From Campylobacterota bacterium (GTDB lineage Bacteria; Campylobacterota; Campylobacteria; Campylobacterales; Sulfurovaceae), in assembly GCA_011330645.1 (NCBI GenBank), contig DRQB01000163.1, positions 1-5,507 on the forward strand: DNA of 5,507 nt. Reading direction: 5' to 3'. A model generated the notes under the pieces. The model saw only the letters and a program-made list of their open reading frames with translations. It was not told the origin of the DNA and made no database searches. The position numbers and the translations under genes are program-made. The number at the start of each line of letters is the position of its first letter. The first letter of the stretch is position 1. Of the stretch, positions 1 through 5,507 are shown one piece after another.

Positions 1-434
1 AACTGCCCTGCTTTACGAGTAAACTCCTCTTTACTCAGCTTAGCCGACTGAAGTATGTTGGCTAAAGGTTCTAAGCCTTGCTTTATGGCAGTAAGGGCTC
101 TGGTATTTTTCTTCTCTTTGTAAGGTCTGTAGATATCCTCCAACGCTGTCATAGTCTCAGCCTCTTCTACTTGAGACTGTAACTTAGCATCGAGCTGTTC
201 ACGCTCTTTTAAGATGTGCAGTATCTCCTCTTTACGCTCCAACAGACGCTTGGCACTCAGGTAGACATCATGAAACAAACGCAACTGTTCATCATCTGCA
301 CCACCAGTAAGCTCTTTACGGTAACGCGCGATGAAAGGAATGGTATCACCCTTATCTAGCAAGGTTAAAATGTTTTTGATTTGGTTTTGGTTAAGGGTGG
401 TTTTTTGGGCTAGTAGTGCTGTGAGGTTTTGCAT
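1..434 (-). CDS. tex: Transcription accessory protein Tex, N-terminal part (cut by left window edge)
   Basis: The reverse strand encodes 144 residues from an ATG at 434 and stays open to the left edge, so the C-terminal majority is missing (Tex proteins are usually 700-800 residues). I recognise the Tex/YhgF N-terminal domain by the block IPFIARYRKELTGGADDEQL at residues 32-51 and by LEDIYRPYKEKKNTRA at 98-113, followed by KQGLEPLA at 118-125. Both are hallmark stretches of the family. Tex is a cytoplasmic, nucleic-acid-binding protein with helix-hairpin-helix, YqgF-like and S1 domains, and is implicated in transcription and stress tolerance; those domains would lie outside this window. The start is supported by AAGGA at 441-445, six bases upstream. 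The gene lies 37 bp downstream of the lipoprotein stop codon on the same strand but has its own promoter. The cytoplasmic housekeeping role does not suggest a link to the surface genes beside it. Confidence 0.93.
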   Translation of the reverse strand, partial: MQNLTALLAQKTTLNQNQIKNILTLLDKGDTIPFIARYRKELTGGADDEQLRLFHDVYLSAKRLLERKEEILHILKEREQLDAKLQSQVEEAETMTALEDIYRPYKEKKNTRALTAIKQGLEPLANILQSAKLSKEEFTRKAGQ

Positions 435-440
435 AATCGT

Positions 441-468
441 TCCTTGATGTAAAGGATCGATTATAGCA
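441..468 (-). promoter_or_regulatory. Promoter (extended -10) and ribosome binding site of tex
   Basis: On the reverse strand a perfect TATAAT lies at 465-460, preceded by TGC (468-466), giving an extended -10 (TGnTATAAT). No good -35 box sits 16-18 bp upstream, which is typical when the -10 is extended and also of Campylobacterota sigma-70 promoters. Transcription would start near 453, giving a leader of about 18 bases that contains the AAGGA ribosome binding site (445-441). The -10 lies just past the stop codon of the lipoprotein gene, and any -35 contacts would fall inside its last codons. Tex can therefore be transcribed independently of the gene upstream. Confidence 0.65.
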
Positions 469-471
469 AAG

Positions 472-3144
472 TTACTTTAGTACCTTGTTAGTATAGACAT
501 CTTCCACCATCGCTTTCCAATCTGGATCTAGGCTATAAGCAGAACCATCATCTGCATGGGTAGCAGGGTCATTGAGCCAATCGAGTGGAATACGCCCACC
601 TTTATTGTCAGATGAAGAGGCAGAATAGAAAGTAACATATTTATCACTCTTGTCTAGTGCACGTTCCAGTGTGGTTTTCATATCATTGAGTCCTACAGTG
701 TTGGTAGTGTCAAACTCAGGGTATGAGTCGCTTGCCAATGGTTCATTGGAAACCATAAAGTTTACATGTACTTCTGTAGCCCATGAGGCACGCTCTTCAA
801 GTGGGAGTATCCAATGCTGAGTAGCATCTACGGCATCATTGGTAGCATCAGACGCTATTGTGTATTTACGCCATGCGTAGGCATCATCAAAATGAGCCTG
901 CGTGCGTAGCCTATAGTCTTCTCCCATGTCATGCAGTGTAGCCTGATGAGAGAGTCCTTTTTTCAATCCTGTAAACATAGCACCCATCCATTCATGTTGA
1001 CGTTCAAGTCCTACATTGACTACCACAGGATGTCCGTTGATACCATCATTGGCTTCTATATGTCCTTCTACTGGAGAGTGATAATAGAGTACATCTATAG
1101 CAGGGTACTCACTTACCATTGCTTCCATAATCTGCTGGAAGCGTGCTGTAATCTTGGCTGAGTGTTCTACAAACGTATAGTTAGGATTTTTATAGGCATC
1201 ATCATCGTACCACGCATCACCATGCTTGTAGTTAATCATCTTATGGCTCTCTACATCATAGGCCTCATCATCATAGAGGATGCCTCTGTAGCCTAAATCT
1301 TTGGCTACTTTAGCCAGAGTTTTAAAATTGGCTATGACATTGCCCCATACAGCATCATCCCAAAAGTCACCTGGGTAATGCATATGTACCGTTAAAAAGT
1401 TTGATTTTATAGGGTATAAGTCTTTTACATCTTTCACTTCATCCCAAATATAGGAGTAAGGTAGCAATGTAGTATTAGACTCCATCACTCTATTGGTATA
1501 GGAGTTACCTACCATAGTAAATCCAGAAAAAGGTAAGGTGTTAATGTAGGCAGCCCTTGAAGAAAAGTTACCTGCCATACTAGGGAGCCAGTGCCCTTTT
1601 TGGTGAAGGATAAGCTGTTTGTTGCTGTACCACTGTGCCATATCACAATAGTCTATACGTACATTGATATCATGGTCACATTTGTAACCATAGTCGGATA
1701 TAGGGTTCACAACCTGTATACCATTACCGTGTGCATAAGGATCATCACTCCCTACTTCCAGTGCAATGTTATGTGCTGAGGCTGTACCTTTAAATGTATA
1801 TTCCATCAGTGCATCCAATGGTTTTAAAATACCCTGCATAGTACTGTATGCCCCATTGCCATACGGATAGCGATGGTCTGCATTTTCTACTATTTGCCAA
1901 TCTTTTTGATTGTTTGGTATGGAGTCAAGCATATAAAACTCTGTGAGTGTGATGCGAGGGTCAGTATCGTTTACCGCATTGTTTCCTCCTGCACCATACT
2001 GTTGCATGACTACATTGGTATTGGAAGGAAGATTCTGCATCTCTTGCTTAGTGAGATCATAAGCATAATAGCCCTCTAGCACCATGATAAATCTACCATT
2101 TGTACCATACCCCATGTCTGAAAAATGTTTGAGTATATTAAAAGTATACCCTCCACCCAAAGAGTGTCCTAGTACCCCTATTCGCGTTGTGTCTAGCTTG
2201 GGGAGTATCCCATTAGCATTATCAAGCATCTTATCCATATTGGCAAAGACATTGCTCCATGCATGTTTGGCGTAGATGACATAGTATCCATGACTAGCGA
2301 TAAATGTTAAAAGAGACTCATAATCTTTCGAGTCAGCCGAACCATACCCAGAGGCAAAGAAAACGACGGGTACTTTTACACCATCTGGTATGTCGGCAGG
2401 GTAATAGACTGTAGTCATATTGGCATCTACCTCATCATGGTGAGATACAGGATGTCTTCCGTCTTTACCATAAACATGAGAAACCTGCTTCACTTGCACC
2501 ATTCTTGTCACCTCTTTTGCACTGTTTCCTGCAGTATCCTTGACATTATATGTAATCGTGTAATTCCCCTCTATAGCCGTATTTACAGGATTAACCACAA
2601 TGACTTTATCTGTAATATTTCCATCTATATCATCCATGGCAGTAGCACCTGCATCTGTATAGTTCTCATCTACCTTTAAAATAACAGGATTATTCCCTTT
2701 GATTGAGATAATTGGTTTCACGGTATCTGTTGGAGGATGACCCGTAATCCACCCCTTAGGTACATCACAGGGTGTGGGAAAAGTTCTCTGTTCTAAGGTA
2801 GATGGATTGTAAGCTGGAGTGAGTACTTGTGCACATTGTACCATGAGGGTATCAACTATGGATTGGATTTCAGTTACTTCATCGACATCATCATAAGTAT
2901 GTGTACTTATTTCATTATTAATATTTGTTAGATTACTGTTTGTGACACCTGTCACACCTGCATCAAGATAATCCTGTACTGTGGGTACTACAGTAGAATC
3001 TTGAGCATAGGTAGCAATGGTTTGGATGGCTTCTTTTTGTTTTGTATCAGAACCACCATATATCGTTCCACCACTTCCACTGCCACAAGCTACCAAAAGA
3101 AACAACATAAATGTTGTAAAAAGTAATTGAGTTATTTTATACAT
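472..3144 (-). CDS. Secreted lipoprotein: Ig-like domain, alpha/beta hydrolase and C-terminal TIM-barrel-like domain
   Basis: 890 residues. The start is the ATG at 3144, not the GTG at 3171: it has AAGGA at 3154-3150 and is followed at once by a lipoprotein signal peptide with lipobox LVAC, Cys20 being the lipidated residue. The GTG has no ribosome binding site and would add a charged leader. Residues ~31-100 form a small helical module. Residues ~139-218 look like a DUF5011 Ig-like domain (YTDAGATAMDDIDGNIT, then YTITYNVKDTAGN). Residues ~240-452 are an alpha/beta hydrolase of the chlorophyllase/dienelactone-hydrolase/PETase type, with nucleophile elbow GHSLGG (Ser328), oxyanion-hole candidate SGYG (265-268), acid candidates Asp393 or Asp395, and His424 in NADHRYP. 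Residues ~505-890 resemble a TIM-barrel glycosidase-like family, with INTLPFSGFTM (534-544), GYRGILYDDEAYD (618-630, acidic Asp625/Asp626/Glu627) and LHDMGEDYRLRTQ (737-749). It is probably periplasmic or on the outer membrane and an ester hydrolase; the substrate is unknown. The barrel assignment is from memory of family motifs and is less sure than the hydrolase. Confidence 0.85.
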   Translation of the reverse strand: MYKITQLLFTTFMLFLLVACGSGSGGTIYGGSDTKQKEAIQTIATYAQDSTVVPTVQDYLDAGVTGVTNSNLTNINNEISTHTYDDVDEVTEIQSIVDTLMVQCAQVLTPAYNPSTLEQRTFPTPCDVPKGWITGHPPTDTVKPIISIKGNNPVILKVDENYTDAGATAMDDIDGNITDKVIVVNPVNTAIEGNYTITYNVKDTAGNSAKEVTRMVQVKQVSHVYGKDGRHPVSHHDEVDANMTTVYYPADIPDGVKVPVVFFASGYGSADSKDYESLLTFIASHGYYVIYAKHAWSNVFANMDKMLDNANGILPKLDTTRIGVLGHSLGGGYTFNILKHFSDMGYGTNGRFIMVLEGYYAYDLTKQEMQNLPSNTNVVMQQYGAGGNNAVNDTDPRITLTEFYMLDSIPNNQKDWQIVENADHRYPYGNGAYSTMQGILKPLDALMEYTFKGTASAHNIALEVGSDDPYAHGNGIQVVNPISDYGYKCDHDINVRIDYCDMAQWYSNKQLILHQKGHWLPSMAGNFSSRAAYINTLPFSGFTMVGNSYTNRVMESNTTLLPYSYIWDEVKDVKDLYPIKSNFLTVHMHYPGDFWDDAVWGNVIANFKTLAKVAKDLGYRGILYDDEAYDVESHKMINYKHGDAWYDDDAYKNPNYTFVEHSAKITARFQQIMEAMVSEYPAIDVLYYHSPVEGHIEANDGINGHPVVVNVGLERQHEWMGAMFTGLKKGLSHQATLHDMGEDYRLRTQAHFDDAYAWRKYTIASDATNDAVDATQHWILPLEERASWATEVHVNFMVSNEPLASDSYPEFDTTNTVGLNDMKTTLERALDKSDKYVTFYSASSSDNKGGRIPLDWLNDPATHADDGSAYSLDPDWKAMVEDVYTNKVLK

Positions 3145-3149
3145 AAAAA

Positions 3150-3180
3150 TCCTTTTTGTATACAGGTGCACAATATCATA
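3150..3180 (-). promoter_or_regulatory. Candidate promoter and start-deciding ribosome binding site of the lipoprotein gene
   Basis: On the reverse strand a TATGAT box (5 of 6 matches to TATAAT) lies at 3180-3175, and the AAGGA ribosome binding site at 3154-3150 is five bases before the ATG at 3144. A start of transcription near 3168 gives a leader of about 24 bases. It would also lie beyond the GTG at 3171, excluding that codon from the message. No recognisable -35 box is present; instead an 8-bp direct repeat occupies that position (3189-3207). The ribosome binding site is strong evidence, the -10 moderate. Confidence 0.45.
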
Positions 3181-3188
3181 CTTGTAGT

Positions 3189-3207
3189 GTATTACTAAAG
3201 TATTACT
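3189..3207. repeat. Two direct copies of GTATTACT with 11-bp period in the -35 region
   Basis: GTATTACT occurs at 3189-3196 and again at 3200-3207, spaced 11 bp start to start, about one helical turn. The second copy sits inside a perfect odd-centred palindrome, AAGTATTACTT (3198-3208, arms AAGTA/TACTT). It lies just upstream of the candidate -10 of the lipoprotein gene and just past the stop codon of the 105-residue gene. Same-face repeats at a -35 position are a common arrangement for an activator or repressor site, but the region is AT-rich and chance is possible. No regulator is identified. Confidence 0.4.
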
Positions 3208-3215
3208 TATAATAA

Positions 3216-3533
3216 TTATTTCTTGTCTATATTTTCTACTGCCTTGTCAATCTCACCTAAAAAATGTTCGATTTTGTTTCCCAACTCTTCTATAAAACTT
3301 TTTGTTTTGGTTAAATCGATATTAATATGCTCTTTATCTATTTTGATACCCACATTTTCTGCCATATCTACTTTTCCCTCATCCAAATCTTTTTTAATAG
3401 ATTCTGCTTTCTCTTGAAACAATCCTTGCAGAGCAGATAAAAAATCTTTGGTTTGGGTTATATCAATATTGATTTTATCTTTACTAATATCTACCCCGAT
3501 TTTTTCAAATAAATCTTTGTTTTTTTCTGGCAT
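3216..3533 (-). CDS. Small charged protein with an internal duplication, function unknown
   Basis: 105 residues with no signal peptide, membrane segment or cysteine, very rich in Lys, Asp and Glu, so probably soluble and cytoplasmic. I do not recognise a named family. Residues 13-44 and 62-94 are two copies of one unit offset by 49 residues: GVDISKDKINIDITQTKDFL aligns with GIKIDKEHINIDLTKTKSFI, and both continue into an amphipathic helix of the pattern LxxxLxxxxE. Each unit reads as a short beta segment (INID) followed by a helix. The ATG at 3533 has AAGGA six bases upstream (3544-3540), and a near-consensus promoter precedes it. The gene is followed after 71 bp by the lipoprotein gene on the same strand with no hairpin terminator visible between them, so some read-through is plausible. 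Coding status is supported by the promoter, the ribosome binding site and the conserved-looking duplication. Function remains open. Confidence 0.8.
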   Translation of the reverse strand: MPEKNKDLFEKIGVDISKDKINIDITQTKDFLSALQGLFQEKAESIKKDLDEGKVDMAENVGIKIDKEHINIDLTKTKSFIEELGNKIEHFLGEIDKAVENIDKK

Positions 3534-3539
3534 ATGTAT

Positions 3540-3582
3540 TCCTTTTTAAACCTATTATAACTTATATTGCTAGAGGATTCAA
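3540..3582 (-). promoter_or_regulatory. Promoter and ribosome binding site of the 105-residue gene
   Basis: The reverse strand carries TTGAAT at 3582-3577 (TTGA matches the -35 consensus) and, after exactly 17 bp, a perfect TATAAT at 3559-3554. Transcription would begin near 3547, leaving a leader of only about 14 bases that is nearly all ribosome binding site (AAAAGGA, 3546-3540). This is the best sigma-70 promoter in the window. Its -35 box lies 14 bp from the -10 of the divergent plus-strand gene. Confidence 0.75.
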
Positions 3583-3593
3583 GTTTATTTTTG

Positions 3594-3618
3594 TGCTATA
3601 ATTAAGAAACGCAAGGAG
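3594..3618 (+). promoter_or_regulatory. Promoter (extended -10) and ribosome binding site of the autotransporter-like gene
   Basis: TGC at 3594-3596 runs into a perfect TATAAT at 3597-3602, an extended -10 without a clear -35 box. It shares the core TGCTATAAT with the tex promoter. Transcription would start near 3609, giving a leader of about 16 bases. The ribosome binding site AAGGAG (3613-3618) is six bases before the ATG at 3625. The promoter faces away from that of the 105-residue gene, and the upstream contacts of the two polymerases would overlap around 3570-3590. Confidence 0.7.
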
Positions 3619-3624
3619 TTCACT

Positions 3625-5507
3625 ATGTCTCTACTCTCAAAATCTATCTTTGTATTATCTCTCTTTTTTATATTTTCAAATAATGTGTCATATGCAGCAT
3701 GTACCCCTACTGCTACGGCAGGTGATGACACCGTAACCTGTACAGGAGTCATCAATAGTTTTCAATTTCTCTATGGAGGGAGTGATACCATTACACTGAA
3801 CAATGTTTCTGCCATTACTTATGCAAACAGTTATTGGTTAGATGAATCATTAGGAGGTAATCCTATAACAGATGGAGATGATACCTTCATCGCGCATGAC
3901 AGTCAGTTTAACTGGGTGTTAGGTTTTGGTGGTGATGATAGATTTGAAATTTATAACAGTGCTTTTCGTAATGTCTATGGAGATACTAACCCTGGGCATG
4001 GACTCTCCCAACGTGGTAATGATACTTTTGTCATAGAAAATTCTATACAAACAGGTTGGATACTCGGGGGAAACGACAATGATACGATGACCATTAAAGA
4101 CTCCAATGTCTCTTTCATCGCCACAGGATATTCTGATATTTATGGAGGGACAGATTTTACACCTTTTGATGGCAATGATACCATTGTCTTAGATCATGTG
4201 AATTTTACTTCTACCAATTACTTCTATACCACTACACCTGGAGTACTTGGCACAGGAAAAGCTGATGATACGATTGACTTTATACATGGAGGTATCGTTT
4301 TTAGTGTGACAGGAGGACATGGTAATGATGTTATCAATATATATGATAGTGTAGTCTTTAAACCTTGTACATTTACCCACGATACAGGGAATGACGTTGC
4401 GTGCGGTATCTACGGTGATGAACCCTATGTGGTTGAACCCAATGCCACAGCCATACCTCTTTTACATGGTGATGATGAAATCAACATACATGATGCAAAT
4501 ATCTCTGGTATTTTAGTCTCTGGAGGGGATGGCTCAGATAAGGTTGTGATAGATACCCCCGTTATACTCACCGATACAACTATAGATGGTGGGGATGATA
4601 GAAGTACCATTGACACTTTTGTTGATGCTCTGTATTTTAACCAATGGAATGGGGAGCTCAAGGGTACAAATCTACGTCATTGGGAACAAGTCATTTTAGA
4701 CAATAGCTCCGTCATAACTTTTGCAGACAAAAATCTTAGTACAGGATATGAAAGTGGTATAGATACACAAAGTCAACTTCCTTATGGTCTCATCTTACAA
4801 AATGATGCCATACTTCAACAAACACACGATTTTACGATAGAGGGAAATTTACATAATGATGCCATGATTGATATGCAAGATGGTAATGCACAAGGAACCA
4901 TACTCTCTGTGAGTAATAACTATACTACAAACGGTGGAGAAATTTACCTTGATGTGACATTCAATGATGCATCTATTAGTTTGGCAGATATCCTCCATGT
5001 TCAAGGTGATACCAATGGTACAACAACACTTTATTTGGAAAATATCAATGGTCAAGGATCTCAAACACCTACAGGGGACAATGAAGGAATACTCGTAGTA
5101 GAAGTGAATGGAAACTCCAATGGTAGCTTTGTATTGGACAAAGCCTATGAGGTAGGAGCATTTAAATATTCTCTACATAAAGGAAGTAATGGAAACTGGT
5201 ATCTACAATCTGAAGAACAAATCCCTTCTCTGACGCTTACAAAAGAAGTTAATGCTTCCTCTATCTCTTCTCCTGGCACATTAGGTTACACCTTCACTGT
5301 TACCAATACCGGAAATGTCGCACTTAGTCATATTGTAATAACTGATACCTTGGGGCAGGCTACACTTAGTTCAGGAGATACAAATGCAGATGAGATACTG
5401 GACATCAATGAAAGTTGGATCTATACGCTTGAATATGAGGTCATACAAACACAGATAGACCAAGGAATTGATATCATCAATACTGCTTCAGTTACTTCAG
5501 AACAAGG
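3625..5507 (+). CDS. Autotransporter-like secreted beta-helix protein with DUF7507-type repeat (cut by right window edge)
   Basis: Open from the ATG at 3625 to the window end: 627 residues plus two bases, with no stop codon. Residues 1-24 are a Sec signal peptide, likely cut after SYA (22-24). Residues ~50-330 form a beta-helix-like passenger with about eleven degenerate turns of the form G-[DN]-D-x-[ILFV]-x-[ILF], for example GGSDTITL (51-58), RGNDTFVIENS (130-140), GGNDNDTMTI (148-157), GGHGNDVINI (230-239) and GGDGSDKVVI (300-309). Residues ~350-366 carry the WE-x-V-x-L-x-N-S-S motif common in autotransporter passengers. Residues ~430-529 match an autochaperone-like segment (NNYTTNGGEIYLDV, GDTNGTTTLYLENINGQGSQT, GILVVEVNG, ending NWYLQS). 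Residues from 535 begin a DUF7507/DUF11-type repeat (LTLTKEV, YTFTVTNTGNVALSHIVITD, LDINESWIYTLEYEV, INTASVTS). Four cysteines form two near pairs (26/39 and 248/259), possible disulfides. It is probably a surface adhesin or structural fibre. No translocator barrel is seen within the window, so type Va secretion is an inference. Confidence 0.88.
   Translation, partial: MSLLSKSIFVLSLFFIFSNNVSYAACTPTATAGDDTVTCTGVINSFQFLYGGSDTITLNNVSAITYANSYWLDESLGGNPITDGDDTFIAHDSQFNWVLGFGGDDRFEIYNSAFRNVYGDTNPGHGLSQRGNDTFVIENSIQTGWILGGNDNDTMTIKDSNVSFIATGYSDIYGGTDFTPFDGNDTIVLDHVNFTSTNYFYTTTPGVLGTGKADDTIDFIHGGIVFSVTGGHGNDVINIYDSVVFKPCTFTHDTGNDVACGIYGDEPYVVEPNATAIPLLHGDDEINIHDANISGILVSGGDGSDKVVIDTPVILTDTTIDGGDDRSTIDTFVDALYFNQWNGELKGTNLRHWEQVILDNSSVITFADKNLSTGYESGIDTQSQLPYGLILQNDAILQQTHDFTIEGNLHNDAMIDMQDGNAQGTILSVSNNYTTNGGEIYLDVTFNDASISLADILHVQGDTNGTTTLYLENINGQGSQTPTGDNEGILVVEVNGNSNGSFVLDKAYEVGAFKYSLHKGSNGNWYLQSEEQIPSLTLTKEVNASSISSPGTLGYTFTVTNTGNVALSHIVITDTLGQATLSSGDTNADEILDINESWIYTLEYEVIQTQIDQGIDIINTASVTSEQ

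Noticed and set aside
931..2679. Several plus-strand open frames of 62-80 codons inside the lipoprotein gene
   Set aside because: They lie antisense to a convincing 890-residue protein. Their translations are low-complexity, rich in Ile, Tyr, Cys and His without domain logic, and I saw no matching promoter or ribosome binding site.
3145..3215. Rho-independent terminator between the 105-residue gene and the lipoprotein gene
   Set aside because: The only inverted repeat is an 11-bp AT-rich palindrome with one-base centre, which cannot form a stable stem-loop, and no GC-rich stem plus T-run is present.
3223..3417. Plus-strand 64-codon frame opposite the 105-residue gene
   Set aside because: It is antisense to a gene with a strong promoter, ribosome binding site and internal duplication. 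Its Ser/Ile/Phe-rich product mirrors the Lys/Asp/Glu codons of the real frame.
3770..4620. RTX toxin-type calcium-binding repeat array
   Set aside because: The turns are irregularly spaced and lack tandem GGxGxDxUx nonapeptides. The following autochaperone-like segment fits an autotransporter passenger better.
4189..5064. Minus-strand open frames of 63-78 codons within the autotransporter-like gene
   Set aside because: They are shadows of the plus-strand frame, which has a signal peptide, recognisable domains and no stop over 627 codons.
1..5507. CRISPR array, tRNA/rRNA gene or insertion sequence
   Set aside because: No regularly spaced repeats, no tRNA-like cloverleaf sequence, no transposase frame and no terminal inverted repeats were seen. 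The window is almost fully coding.
3625..5507. Broken or pseudogene status of the autotransporter-like gene
   Set aside because: Translating codon by codon from 3625 gives an uninterrupted frame to the window edge. The missing C-terminus is due to the edge, not to a stop codon or frameshift.

Overview
The window holds four protein-coding genes on about 5.5 kb of moderately AT-rich DNA. No RNA genes, mobile elements or CRISPR arrays are visible. The protein styles suggest a Gram-negative, free-living bacterium, most likely a sulfur-oxidising Campylobacterota such as a Sulfurovum or Sulfurimonas relative. The pointers are a lipobox lipoprotein with the short N-terminal 'PTVQDYLDAGVTGVT'-type module I associate with that group, an autotransporter-style passenger, short leaders with strong TATAAT boxes, and weak or absent -35 boxes. 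The lineage is an inference from style, not from a marker gene.

Layout from left to right. (1) Positions 1-434, minus strand: the first 144 residues of the transcription accessory protein Tex, cut by the left edge. (2) Positions 472-3144, minus strand: an 890-residue secreted lipoprotein. Its order is lipobox, short helical module, DUF5011-type Ig-like domain, alpha/beta hydrolase with a GHSLGG nucleophile elbow, then a long C-terminal region that looks like a TIM-barrel glycosidase-like domain. (3) Positions 3216-3533, minus strand: a 105-residue charged cytoplasmic protein of unknown function, made of two copies of one ~33-residue unit. (4) Positions 3625 to the right edge, plus strand: at least 627 residues of a secreted autotransporter-like protein. 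It has a signal peptide, a beta-helix passenger with many Gly-Asp-Asp-Thr-like turns, an autochaperone-like segment, and the start of a DUF7507/DUF11-type repeat. Its frame is open to the window end.

Regulation. Genes 3 and 4 are divergent, and the 91 bp between their start codons carries two back-to-back promoters. Gene 2 has its own candidate promoter, with a direct repeat of 11-bp period where the -35 box would lie, but no terminator separates it from gene 3. tex has an extended -10 promoter between the gene 2 stop codon and its own start.

Function. Genes 2 and 4 are both envelope or cell-surface products. One is probably an esterase/glycosidase-like lipoprotein and the other a surface adhesin-like fibre. 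tex is a cytoplasmic housekeeping gene that probably only happens to be next door. Any functional link between genes 2, 3 and 4 is inferred from proximity alone.
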